The position numbers were made by a program, and so were the translations under genes. From assembly GCF_004919085.1 (NCBI RefSeq), contig NZ_STGL01000006.1, forward strand, positions 310,001 to 374,000: 64,000 nt of DNA. The letters are read 5' to 3'. Source of the stretch: Nocardioides sp. GY 10127 (GTDB lineage: Bacteria; Actinomycetota; Actinomycetes; Propionibacteriales; Nocardioidaceae). How positions within the stretch are numbered: position 1 is the first letter of the stretch; every line of letters begins with the position of its first letter. Below are positions 7,737-16,900 of this stretch, one piece after another. The notes under the pieces were generated by a model. The model made no database searches. It was not told the DNA's origin and saw nothing but the letters and a program-made list of their open reading frames with translations.

Positions 7737-9147
7737 AGACGGTCTCGCCCTCGCCGGACTCCTTGCTGACACGACGGGCCAGGTAGAGCCCCTCCAGGGC
7801 CAGCTCGATCGCGGCGGCGCGCTCGCCGTCGGACGTCGCGCCCACCGCGTCGCACAGCCGGTCGTAGAGGTCGGACTCCCCCAGCACGGGCAGGCCCGAG
7901 AGGAAGTCGAGCGCGGAGACCTGCTCACCGGTGGTCACCATGACCCCGGACTCCAGCCGGTCCACGAGCACCCCGAGGTCGATCCCCCGGAACACCGACC
8001 GCACCGTCTCGTGCGTGGCGCTGCGCAGCAGGTGCGCGAGGATCTCGGCCTCGCGCCCCTCCTCGCCGGACTCGAACTCGACCTTGCCCCCGAGGACGTC
8101 GACGGCGGTCTCCAGGTCGACGACCCGGGCCACGGCCTGCTCCTCGCCCTGCCGGGTCGCCCGGTGCAGCGCCGCCGCCGCGATCGTCTCGGCGCCCGCG
8201 ATCGCGAACCGGGCGGAGACGCCCGAGCGCTGGTCGACCGCCGAGGACTCGCGCAGGTTGCGGGTGAACCGGGCGAGGATCTCGAGCAGGTGCGGCGGGA
8301 CGTCGGCGACCAGGTCGGCCTCCTGGCGGATGACCGCCACCTCGTCGTCCAGCTCGAGGGGGTAGTGGGTGCGGATCTCGGCACCGAACCGGTCCTTGAG
8401 CGGGGTGATGATCCGCCCGCGGTTGGTGTAGTCCTCGGGGTTGGCGCTGGCCACGACGAGGACGTCGAGGGGCAGCCGCAGCACGTAGCCGCGGATCTGG
8501 ATGTCGCGCTCCTCCATCACGTTGAGCATCGCGACCTGGATGCGCTCGGCGAGGTCGGGCAGCTCGTTGATCGCCACGATGCCGCGGTGACTGCGCGGGA
8601 TGAGCCCGAAGTGGATGGTCTCCGGGTCGCCCAGGGAGCGGCCCTCGGCCACCTTCATCGGGTCGACGTCGCCGATGAGGTCGGCCACCGACGTGTCCGG
8701 GGTGGCCAGCTTCTCGGCGTACCGCTCGGAGCGGTGCACCCACGAGACGCGCAGGTCGTCGCCGTGGGTCGCGACCGCCTGCTGCGAGGCGAGCGTGATC
8801 GGGTCGTAGGGGTGCTCGCCGAGCTCGGAGCCGGAGATCACCGGCGTCCACTCGTCCAGGAGCCCGACCATGGTGCGCAGGAGCCGGGTCTTGCCCTGGC
8901 CGCGCTCGCCGAGCAGGACGACGTCGTGGCCGGCCAGGAGCGCCCGCTCCAGCTGCGGCACCACGGTGTTCTCGAAGCCGTGCAGGCCCGGCCACGGGTC
9001 GCGGCCCTCGCGCAGCGCGGCCAGCAGGTTGTCGCGGATCTCGGTGCGCAGGGGCTTGTGGACGTGGCCGGAGGCCCGGAGGTCGCCGAGCGTGGCGATC
9101 GTCGGGGCGGGGGTGCGGGCGGGCTGGGTGGGTGCCGGGGAGCTCAC
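7729..9147 (-). CDS. MoxR/magnesium-chelatase-type AAA+ ATPase
   Basis: A 472-residue AAA+ ATPase. The Walker A is GERGQGKT at residues 80-87, the Walker B region is GIVAINELPDL, and the sensor-1 stretch is VVASANPEDYTNRGRIITPL, typical of the chelatase/MoxR branch in which the Walker B acid lies in NE. It would power the adjacent VWA protein. The GTG at 9147 is chosen because TAGCGT ends seven bases upstream (leaderless pattern) and because the upstream reading frame is low-complexity. Its stop lies past the start of the VWA gene, an eight-base overlap. No metallocofactor enzyme gene is nearby, so the physiological target cannot be named. Confidence 0.85.
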   Translation of the reverse strand: MSSPAPTQPARTPAPTIATLGDLRASGHVHKPLRTEIRDNLLAALREGRDPWPGLHGFENTVVPQLERALLAGHDVVLLGERGQGKTRLLRTMVGLLDEWTPVISGSELGEHPYDPITLASQQAVATHGDDLRVSWVHRSERYAEKLATPDTSVADLIGDVDPMKVAEGRSLGDPETIHFGLIPRSHRGIVAINELPDLAERIQVAMLNVMEERDIQIRGYVLRLPLDVLVVASANPEDYTNRGRIITPLKDRFGAEIRTHYPLELDDEVAVIRQEADLVADVPPHLLEILARFTRNLRESSAVDQRSGVSARFAIAGAETIAAAALHRATRQGEEQAVARVVDLETAVDVLGGKVEFESGEEGREAEILAHLLRSATHETVRSVFRGIDLGVLVDRLESGVMVTTGEQVSALDFLSGLPVLGESDLYDRLCDAVGATSDGERAAAIELALEGLYLARRVSKESGEGETVYG

Positions 9148-9226
9148 GGCGGCCACGCTACGCCCGCGCCCCAGCGCTGGGGAGGGCCTGCGAGGCCCCC
9201 GGGGGCGGCAGGGCACGGCAGAGGGA

Positions 9227-9258
9227 GGGCCCCGTGCCGGGAGAGTGGCACGGGGCCC
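9227..9258 (-). terminator. Strong hairpin terminator after usp
   Basis: GGGCCCCGTGCC and GGCACGGGGCCC form a perfect 12-bp stem around an eight-base loop, between the stop of usp and the MoxR promoter. There is no U-tract, as is common in high-GC actinobacteria. Confidence 0.75.
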
Positions 9259-9388
9259 GGGTGCGTCCACCGTCCTGGACGCGGGGTGACGGTCGTCGGG
9301 CGCGCGTCCGGCTACCGCCACGTGCGCCGGAGGAGCCGGGCCTCTCCCGGGGCCCCTCCGGTCCGTCAGTGCGCGGTCGCGGTGCCGG

Positions 9389-10288
9389 TCAGCCCGGCAC
9401 CACCATGACGGCGCCCTCCGCGTGCTCCAGGACGGCCAGCGAGACCGACCCGAGCACCACGCTGTCGACCAGGCCGGCCCGGCGGTGCCCCACGACCACG
9501 AGGTCGCGGCCACGGGCCGCCTTGAGCACCGCCTCGTCCGGCAGCCCGCCCACCAGGACGGTGCCGACCGCGACGTCGGGGTGCTTCTCCGCCAGGCCCG
9601 CCACGGAGCCCGAGACCGCCGCGGCCACGTCGGCCACGTGCGGGTCGTGCGGGTCCATCGGCTGGCCGGCTGCCCCGCGGTCCCACGGCAGGCAGTGCAG
9701 CACCGTGAGCGGCAGGCCGCGCGCGGCCGCCTGCTCGAAGGCGACCTCGGCAGCGGGGCGCGAGCGCTCCGTGCCGTCCACGGCCACGAGGACGCCGCGG
9801 GCGCCGTTGGCGTCGAGCGGCGTCGAGCGCGGGCGCAGCACGACGACGGGGCACGAGGAGTGCCGGGCCAGGGTGGCCGAGACCGAGCCGAGGACGAGGC
9901 TGCGCACGGGGCCGAGGCCCCGCGAGCCGAGGACGATCATGGCGGCCTCGTGCGAGAGGTCGAGCATGAGCGAGCGGGCGTCCTCGCCCCGGACGATCGT
10001 GCGCACCTCCACCTCGGAGGAGAGCTCCGCGACGGTGGCGGCGGCGTCCGCGACGAGCCCCTCGGTGGCGGCGCGGACGTCGGCCTCGATGGGGGCCGGG
10101 TCGATGCCGGCCTGGGCCAGCCAGACGCTGCTGACCGGCTTCCACGCGCTCACCAGGCACAGCGGGCGGCGCGTGAGGGTGGCTTGACCGACGGCCCAGG
10201 TCAGGGCGTCGGAGGCGGCGGTGGAACCGTCGACACCGACGACGATGGCACCGGCGGCCGGGCTCTGGGTGACGTTGCTGGTGGTCAT
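9389..10288 (-). CDS. Tandem-domain universal stress protein
   Basis: A 299-residue protein made of two Usp domains (about 12-152 and 162-299). The first keeps the ATP-binding pattern G-x2-G-x9-G-[ST] (GSRGLGPVRSLVLGS); the second has GHRRAGLVDSVVLGS. Tandem Usp proteins of this kind are core members of the mycobacterial DosR dormancy regulon. Context agrees: a DevR-like box lies 43 bases upstream (10331-10350), and devS, devR and the cytochrome bd genes are close by. The ATG at 10288 has CAGGAT six bases upstream, so the message may be leaderless. Expected role: ATP-dependent stress or hypoxia adaptation in the cytoplasm. Confidence 0.9.
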   Translation of the reverse strand: MTTSNVTQSPAAGAIVVGVDGSTAASDALTWAVGQATLTRRPLCLVSAWKPVSSVWLAQAGIDPAPIEADVRAATEGLVADAAATVAELSSEVEVRTIVRGEDARSLMLDLSHEAAMIVLGSRGLGPVRSLVLGSVSATLARHSSCPVVVLRPRSTPLDANGARGVLVAVDGTERSRPAAEVAFEQAAARGLPLTVLHCLPWDRGAAGQPMDPHDPHVADVAAAVSGSVAGLAEKHPDVAVGTVLVGGLPDEAVLKAARGRDLVVVGHRRAGLVDSVVLGSVSLAVLEHAEGAVMVVPG

Positions 10289-10330
10289 GCCCCCATCCTG
10301 ACCCGCCGGTAGCGAGTGCCGGAGGGTCGT

Positions 10331-10350
10331 AGGACCTGTCTTTAGTCCCG
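10331..10350 (-). promoter_or_regulatory. Candidate DevR (DosR) box upstream of usp
   Basis: Read on the minus strand the site is CGGGACTAAAGACAGGTCCT. The left half GGGACTAAAG matches the DosR consensus GGGACTWWAGTCCC exactly; the right half is degenerate, as in many natural sites. It lies 43 bases before the usp start, between usp and the divergent YchJ-like gene. Confidence 0.6.
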
Positions 10351-10389
10351 GGTCCGGGAGGCCGTCCCGGACGCCCGTACGGTGGTGCC

Positions 10390-10806
10390 GTGCTCCCCTC
10401 CGCCGGCCCCTGCCCCTGCGGCTCCGGCCGCGCCTACGACGCCTGCTGCGGGCCCCTCCACCGGGGCGCGGAGCGTGCGTCGACCCCCGAGCAGCTCATG
10501 CGCAGCCGCTACGCCGCCTTCGCCCGCGGCGAGGCCGACTACCTGTTCCGCACCTGGCACCCCCGCACCCGCCCGGACGACGTGGGCGTGGACGCCACGA
10601 CCACGTGGACCGGCCTGGAGGTGCACGGGAGCGGGCTCACGCCCGCCGACCCCGACGACCCGCGCGGTACCGACGCCCCGCAGGAGGGCTGGGTCGAGTT
10701 CACGGCGCACTACGCGGTCGGCGGGGCCCGCGGGCGGCTGCACGAGCGCAGCCGCTTCGTCCTGAGGGCCGGTCACTGGCTCTACCTGGACGGCGTGCAC
10801 GACTGA
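10390..10806 (+). CDS. YchJ/UPF0225 family SEC-C motif protein
   Basis: A 138-residue protein that begins with a SEC-C zinc motif (CPCGSGRAYDACCG, residues 8-21) followed by an NTF2-like UPF0225/YchJ domain with the family motifs MRSRYAAF, WVEFTAHY and RFVLRAGHWLYLDG. SEC-C motifs bind Zn and mediate contacts with proteins or the ribosome; the family's function is not established. The GTG at 10390 is set by TACGGT six bases upstream and by the fact that the zinc motif starts almost immediately. It is divergent from usp and could share the DevR box in between. Confidence 0.85.
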   Translation: MLPSAGPCPCGSGRAYDACCGPLHRGAERASTPEQLMRSRYAAFARGEADYLFRTWHPRTRPDDVGVDATTTWTGLEVHGSGLTPADPDDPRGTDAPQEGWVEFTAHYAVGGARGRLHERSRFVLRAGHWLYLDGVHD

Positions 10807-10900
10807 GCCGGGCGGGCTGCTGCGGCTGCCGCACCGCCGATCCGCAAGCGTCCGCGCGAAGCCTTCACGGGGTCTTCACGCGGCCCCTCGCGGGCCCTGT

Positions 10901-10945
10901 CAGGGTCCCCGCCATGGTCCCCGCCACCGGGGACCATGGACCCTG
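10901..10945. promoter_or_regulatory. 45-bp palindrome, possible double DevR site
   Basis: Outer arms CAGGGTCC (10901-10908) and GGACCCTG (10938-10945) bracket inner arms CCATGGTCCCC (10912-10922) and GGGGACCATGG (10929-10939), with a six-base centre. Each half contains a GGGACCATGG core that resembles DosR boxes (GGGACCATGGACCC is 11 of 14 to the consensus). It lies about 75 bases upstream of the oxidase-fold gene at 11021. Confidence 0.55.
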
Positions 10946-11020
10946 CGAGTTGCGTCGGAGGCTCCCGCACCATGGCAGCGTCCAGCCACGTATCCACCAC
11001 CGACGCCCAGGGAGGACCAG

Positions 11021-11467
11021 GTGCTCCAGACCCTCGAGCTCACCCTCTCCGAGAGTGAGTCGCTGCTGCGGGCCGGCACGACCGGTCGCATCGCGATCTC
11101 CACGCCGGAGGGCCCGCACATCATCCCCGTGAACTACTCGGTCGTCGCCGACCAGGTGGTCGTGAGGACGTCGCCGTACTCCCTGCTCGGCACCCACGCG
11201 GCCGACACGGTGCTGGCGTTCGAGACCGACCACTTCGACCACGTCGAGCAGCGGGGCTGGAGCGTGCTGGTGCGCGGCAAGGGCGAGGTCATCACCGACC
11301 TCGGTCGGCTCGCCGAGATCCGGGCCGTCTGGCCGCCGCGTCCGTGGGCCGCGGGCAACCGCAACCTCCACGTCGGCATCCGCCTCACCGAGATCACCGG
11401 GCGCCGCCTGGGCAACGGGTGGGACCTGATGGAGTCCGTGCCCCGTCCCGTCCGCTCCGTCGGCTGA
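11021..11467 (+). CDS. Pyridoxamine 5'-phosphate oxidase-fold protein
   Basis: A 148-residue protein of the split-barrel flavin-binding PNPOx-like family (motifs GRIAISTPEGPHIIPVNYSV, LLGTHAADTVLAFETD, WSVLVRGKGEVI). Members bind FMN or F420 and act as small oxidoreductases or redox sensors; true pyridoxal phosphate synthesis is unlikely at this length. Proteins of this type are common DosR-regulon members. A GGGAGGACCAG ribosome site precedes the GTG at 11021. The 45-bp palindrome upstream and DevS immediately downstream suggest control by DevR. The cofactor cannot be decided from sequence. Confidence 0.8.
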   Translation: MLQTLELTLSESESLLRAGTTGRIAISTPEGPHIIPVNYSVVADQVVVRTSPYSLLGTHAADTVLAFETDHFDHVEQRGWSVLVRGKGEVITDLGRLAEIRAVWPPRPWAAGNRNLHVGIRLTEITGRRLGNGWDLMESVPRPVRSVG

Positions 11468-11543
11468 GCGCGGTCTGCGACACCCCTGACGGCATCTGCC
11501 GCCTCCTGCTGACCCGGGGCCGTCGGTGCGACAGGATGGGCGG

Positions 11544-13115
11544 GTGCCCCACCGCCGCCCAGAGATGACCAAGCACGCGCACGCCCTCCTCGACGCCGTC
11601 GTCGCGATCTCCAGCGACCTCGACCTCGCCAGCGTGCTCGAGCGCATCGTGCGCGCCGCCTGCGAGCTCACCAGCGCCGGGTACGGCGCGCTCGGCGTGC
11701 TCGGCTCCGACGGCGAGATCAGCGAGTTCCTCACCCACGGCATGAGCGCCGACCAGCGCCGCGGCATCGGCGCGCCACCCCGCGGCCGGGGCATCCTCGG
11801 CCTGCTCATCAAGGACCCGCGCCCCCTGCGCCTGCACGACCTCAACGCGCACCCGGACTCCTACGGTTTCCCGGCCAACCACCCGCCGATGGACACGTTC
11901 CTCGGCGTCCCCGTCCGGATCCGCGGCACGGTCTTCGGCAACCTCTACCTGACCCAGAAGGACGGCGGGGAGGACTTCACCGAGACCGACGTCATGCTCG
12001 TCGAGGCGCTGGCCTCCGCGGCCGGCCTCGTCATCGAGAACGCCCGCGCCTACACCCTCGGCGAGCGCCGCCGGCAGTGGCTCCAGGCCGCGGCCGAGCT
12101 GGTCGACGAGCTCCAGCCGCCGCTCGAGCACGACGAGGCGCTGCGCCGCGTCGCCCGCGCCGCCTCCCACGTCCTGCGCTCCCGGGGGACGGCGATCGTG
12201 CACGCCGAGGACAGCGCGATGGCCGCCGCCGACAGCGCGGCGATCGCCACCCTCGAGGACGTCGAGGACCTGCGCCAGGACCTCTACGCGCTGCTGCAGG
12301 CGCTGCCGACGCCGGTCGTCGACCCGGTCGAGTGGCGCGAGGACGGGCAGCGGGCCGTCGTCGTCCCGCTGCGCTCGCACCTGAGCGGCGCGGCCCTGCT
12401 CATCACGTTCCTCAGCGAGCAGAACTCCGCCCTCGAGGCGGAGGAGCGCGAGCTGCTCATCTCCTTCGCCGACCAGGCCGCCCTGGCCCTCGACCGTGCG
12501 CAGGCCATCGACGACCGCGCCCAGCTCGCCGTCATCGGGGACCGCGAGCGGATCGCCCGCGACCTGCACGACACCGTGATCCAGCGACTGTTCGCGACCG
12601 GGCTCCACCTCCAGGGCGCCTCCATGGCGGCCACCGACCCGGTGCTCTCCGAGCGCATCGGCAAGGCCGTGGACGAGCTCGACCACACCATCCGCGACAT
12701 CCGCGGCACCATCTTCGAGCTCACCAGCGACGGCAAGGCCTCGCTCAAGACCCGCACCCGGACGCTGGCCCGCGAGTACGCGCGGCTGCTCGGCCACAAC
12801 CCCGACGTCACGATCGAGGGCCCCATCGACACCGCGGTCCCGGAGAACGTGGCCGAGCAGGTCGTCCCGCTGCTGCGCGAGGCCCTCTCCAACGTCGCTC
12901 GGCACGCGCGCGCCACCCAGACCGAGGTGCTCCTGCGCTCCGCCGACGGCACCTTCACGCTCGAGGTCGCCGACAACGGGGTCGGCCCCGGCGTGCCGGA
13001 CCACGAGAGCGGGCTGCGCAACGCCCGCTCCCGCGCCACCGACCTGGGCGGCAGCTTCGCGCTCGAGGCCCGCGACCCGCGCGGCACGCTCTTCCGCTGG
13101 AGCGTCCCGGTCTGA
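11544..13115 (+). CDS. devS: DevS/DosT-like GAF sensor histidine kinase
   Basis: A 523-residue kinase with two GAF domains (about 15-170 and 180-330), a HisKA_3 dimerisation domain whose phospho-acceptor lies in RIARDLHDTVIQRLFATGLH, and an HATPase domain (EALSNVARHA, DNGVGPG). The first GAF domain contains FPANHPPMDTFLGVPVR, very like the heme-binding GAF of mycobacterial DosS/DosT, where I recall the proximal heme ligand is a His of this region. It should therefore sense oxygen, CO, NO or redox state. GTG 11544 is chosen because CAGGAT (11532-11537) ends six bases before it; ATG 11565 is an alternative. The partner DevR gene is convergent, at the end of the cyd operon. Confidence 0.9.
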   Translation: MPHRRPEMTKHAHALLDAVVAISSDLDLASVLERIVRAACELTSAGYGALGVLGSDGEISEFLTHGMSADQRRGIGAPPRGRGILGLLIKDPRPLRLHDLNAHPDSYGFPANHPPMDTFLGVPVRIRGTVFGNLYLTQKDGGEDFTETDVMLVEALASAAGLVIENARAYTLGERRRQWLQAAAELVDELQPPLEHDEALRRVARAASHVLRSRGTAIVHAEDSAMAAADSAAIATLEDVEDLRQDLYALLQALPTPVVDPVEWREDGQRAVVVPLRSHLSGAALLITFLSEQNSALEAEERELLISFADQAALALDRAQAIDDRAQLAVIGDRERIARDLHDTVIQRLFATGLHLQGASMAATDPVLSERIGKAVDELDHTIRDIRGTIFELTSDGKASLKTRTRTLAREYARLLGHNPDVTIEGPIDTAVPENVAEQVVPLLREALSNVARHARATQTEVLLRSADGTFTLEVADNGVGPGVPDHESGLRNARSRATDLGGSFALEARDPRGTLFRWSVPV

Positions 13116-13127
13116 GCCGGACGCACG

Positions 13128-13174
13128 TCGGCCCCCGTCCCGGTTCCTCTCGAGGAGGGCGGGGCGGGGGCCGA
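13128..13174. terminator. Bidirectional terminator between devS and devR
   Basis: TCGGCCCCCG (13128-13137) and CGGGGGCCGA (13165-13174) form a 10-bp outer stem with further CTC/GAG pairing inside. It lies between convergent devS and devR. A TGATCAGTGG repeat (twice, around 13202-13225) follows on the devR side. Confidence 0.7.
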
Positions 13175-13232
13175 GCGTGGCGGGCCGTCGCGACGGCCCG
13201 GTGATCAGTGGACCCTGATCAGTGGCGCTGGC

Positions 13233-13904
13233 TCACTTGGGCTTGCCGTCGGGGCCCAGCAGCTTGGACGCCAGGACGGCGGCCTGCGTGCGGCGCTCGA
13301 GGCCCAGCTTGGCGAGGATCGAGGAGACGTAGTTCTTCACCGTCTTCTCCGCGAGGAACATCCGCTCGCCGATCTGGCGGTTGGTGAGTCCCTCGGCGAT
13401 CAGCGCGAGCAGCTTGAGCTCCTGCTCGGTGAGGTTCGCCAGCTCGGGCGCGGTGGCCGGGCCGTTGCGCACCCGGTCGAGCACGCGCGCGGTGAGCGCG
13501 GGGTCGATGAGGGAGTTGCCGTCGGCGACCTGGCGGATCGCGCCGACGAGGTCCATGCCCCGCACGTCCTTGAGGACGTAGCCGGACGCGCCGGCCATGA
13601 TCGCGGCGAAGAGCGCCTCGTCGTCGTCGTAGGAGGTGAGGATGAGAGCGCGGATGTCGGGGTCGACGGCGCGGATGGACCGGCAGACCTCGATGCCGGA
13701 CCCGTCGGGCAGGCGGGCGTCGAGCACGGCCACGTCGGGCTTGAGCGCGGGGATCCGCGAGGCGGCCTCCTCGGCCAGACCGGACTCACCGACCACGGTG
13801 ATCATGCCGGTGCCCTCGAGCAGGCTCCGCAGGCCCTGTCGCACGACCTCGTGGTCGTCGAGCAGGAACACGGAGATCATCCTGTCCTCGGCCTTATCGG
13901 ACAT
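13233..13904 (-). CDS. devR: DevR/DosR-like response regulator
   Basis: A 223-residue NarL-type regulator very close to DosR: receiver with D16-D17, phosphoacceptor D62 in AVLDARLPDGSG, T90 and K112, and a LuxR helix-turn-helix with the hallmark MFLAEKTVKNYVS and LERRTQAAV at about 158-209. The ATG at 13904 has GAGGAG nine bases upstream and overlaps the end of cydDC by 11 bases, making devR the last gene of a cydA-cydB-cydDC-devR operon. With a DevR-like box before cydA this implies positive feedback. Its expected kinase is the DevS-like protein at 11544. Confidence 0.92.
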   Translation of the reverse strand: MSDKAEDRMISVFLLDDHEVVRQGLRSLLEGTGMITVVGESGLAEEAASRIPALKPDVAVLDARLPDGSGIEVCRSIRAVDPDIRALILTSYDDDEALFAAIMAGASGYVLKDVRGMDLVGAIRQVADGNSLIDPALTARVLDRVRNGPATAPELANLTEQELKLLALIAEGLTNRQIGERMFLAEKTVKNYVSSILAKLGLERRTQAAVLASKLLGPDGKPK

Positions 13905-16900
13905 GCGGCAGCTCCTCTGCGTCTCCCCTACCCGGACCGTCCGGGCCATCGCCGCGGAGGGCGGCGACAGGCCCTAGGTCTATCACCTCGTCCACCCGAG
14001 TGAGACCGGCACTCCCATGAGTGACCCACACGATCGTCCGAGCGGGGCCTGTGCCCTTCCTCACGTCCGCCCCGGACACCTCTCCCCGCACCGGTCCCAG
14101 CACCTCCGAGGCGAGCTCCTCCGCGGTGGCCTCGTCGAGGTGGGCGGTGGGCTCGTCGAGGACGAGGACCTGCTGGTCGGCCAGCAGGGAGCGGGCGATC
14201 GCGAGCCGCGCGCGCTCGCCGCCGGACACGGCGGCGTGGCCGTCGCCCACCCACGTGTCCAGGCCCTGGGGCAGCGCGTCGAGCCACGGACCGAGCCGGG
14301 CCGCCCGCAGCGCGGCCTCGACCTCGGGGTCGCTCGCGGCGGGCCGCGCCAGCCGCACGTTCTCCGCGACCGTCGAGGCGAACACGTGCGGGTCGTCGTC
14401 GACCAGGCCGACGCGTCCCCGCACGTCCGCGAGGACCATCCGGTCCAGGTCCGCCCCACCGAGCCGGACGCGGCCGGCGCTGGGGTCGAGGAAGCGCAGC
14501 ATCAGCGCGACCAGGGTCGACTTCCCGCAGCCCGAGGGCCCGACGACGGCGACACGGCCACCCTGGGGCACCCGCAGGTCCAGGCCCTCGAAGGCGGTGG
14601 TGCCCTCCCAGCCGGCGCTCACGCCGGCCAGGTCGAGGTCGGTGCCGCGCGGCTGCGGTCCGACGGCCCGCGGCTCGGTGACGGCGGGCTCCATGGTGGC
14701 CAGGGCCTCCAGGCGCGCCCGGGCGGCGCTCGTGCGCGCCGAGAGCGCGCCCGCGTCGGCGAGCGGCAGGGCGACGTCCGAGAGCGCCAGCGGAAGCAGC
14801 ACCAGCAGCGCGCACACGGGCCCGCTCACGGACCCCAGCGCCACCGACGGCGCCACGAGGAGGGCGGTGGTGGCGACCCCGGCACCCGTGAGCAGCAGGA
14901 CGGCGGCACGGGCCGCGCCCCACCAGGTGGCCGACGTGGTGGTGGCCGCGCCGAGCCGGTCGCTGACCGCCCCGACCGACTCCGCGGCGGTGCCGACCGC
15001 CTGCCACATGGTCAGCTCCTCGCCGAGCGCCGCGGCGGCCACGACCTCGTCGGAGAGGGCCGCGCGCAGCGCGACCGCGCGCCGCTCGGCGCGCGCGGCG
15101 CCGGTGCGGGCGACGTACCAGGCGGCCGCGCCGGCCAGGGCGGCGTACGCCCCGACCACGAGCCCGGCGACGGGCACGAGGACGGTCGCCACCACGGTGG
15201 CGAGCACCGCGACGATGACGTAGCCGCGCAGGGGCATGAGCACGCGCAGCTCGTGGTCCAGCTCCGCGTCGACGTCGTCGACGACGGAGGCGAGCAGGTC
15301 GCCGCGCCGACGGCCGAGCCGGCCGGGCACGAGCGGCACCAGCGACGTCCACACCTTCACCCGGCGCTCGGCGAGCAGCCGCAGCACCACGTCGTGGGAG
15401 AGCAGGCGCTCCGCGTAGCGCAGGACCGGGCGGCCGATGCCGAAGGTGCGCACGCCCACGATCGCGACCATGAGGGTCAGCACGGGCGGCATGAGCGAGG
15501 CCTGGACGATCAGCCAGCCGGCCGTCGCGGTGAGGGCGACGCCGCAGCCCGAGGCCAGGGCCCCGAGGACGGTCGCCAGCGCCAGGCGGCCGCGGCCGCC
15601 GGCCTCGACGGCCTCCTCCTCGTCCGCGCGCAGGACGCGACGGGGGCGGGCCGCGGTCGCGGCCGCCAGCGAGGCGTGGGCGTCGGTGGCCGTGGTCGGG
15701 TTCGGGACGGGCGAGGGCGCGGGCAGGGCGACGACGTGGTCGGCCGCCTCGACGAGCGCCGGGCGGTGGGCCACCACGACGACGGCCCGCTCGCGGGCCA
15801 GGCCCACCAGGGTGTCGGTGATGACCCGCTCGGTGAGCGCGTCGAGGTGGGCGGTCGGCTCGTCGAGCAGCACCCACGGGCGGTCGGCGACGACCACGCG
15901 GGCGAGCGACAGCCGGGCGCGCTCGCCGGCGGACAGCGTGCTGCCGTCCTCGCCCAGCGGGGTGTCGAGGCCCAGCGGCAGGTCGCGGACGCGCTCCTCG
16001 AGCGCGACCTGGGCCAGCGCGGCCCACAGGTCGGCCTCCGAGGCCTCGGGGCGCCCGAGGCGCAGGTTGTCCGCCAGCGTGCCGGGCACGAAGCCGGGTC
16101 GCTGGGGCAGCCACGCCACGTCGCGCTGCCACGCGGCGAGCGCGGTGGCGTCGGCGAGCGGGCGGCCGTCGCGGCGCACGGTGCCGGACGTCGGGGGCAG
16201 CAGCCCGGCGAGCACGGCCAGCAGCGTCGACTTGCCGCAGCCCGACGGCCCGGTGAGCGCGGTGAGGCCGCGGGCGGGGAGCACGGCGCTGACGTCGGAC
16301 AGCGCCGGCACCGTGCGGCCCTCGCGCAGGACGGTGACGCCCTCCACGGTGAGCGCGCCGGCGGCGGGGTGGGCCCCGGCCGCCACTGCCTCGCCCGCGG
16401 TGGCGGGGGCGGGCGCGGTGGCGGCGGCCGGGGTGTCGAGGAGCGCCGAGACCTGCTCGACGGTGGCCACGCCCTCGGCGGCGGCGTGGAACTCCTGCCC
16501 GACGCGGCGCAGCGGCCAGTAGGCCTCGGGCGCGAGCAGCAGGACGACGAGCGCGGTGTGCAGGTCGAGCCCGCCGGCCGCCAGGCGCAGGCCGACGGTG
16601 ACCGCGACCAGGGCGACGGAGATGGTGGCGACGAGCTCGAGCACGCCCGAGGAGAGGAACGCGATCCGCAGCGTCTCCATGGTGCGGCGGCGGTAGCCGT
16701 CGGTGGCCCGGCGGATCACCGCGGTCTGCGCCTCCGCGCGACGGAACGCCACGAGGGTCGGCAGGCCGCGCACGACGTCCAGGAAGTGCCCGGACAGGGA
16801 CGAGAGCGCGCGCCACTGGGCGTCCGCGCGGTCGCGGGTGGCGAGCCCGACGAGGGCGCCGAAGACGGGGATGAGCGGGAGGGTGAGGACGACGATGAGC

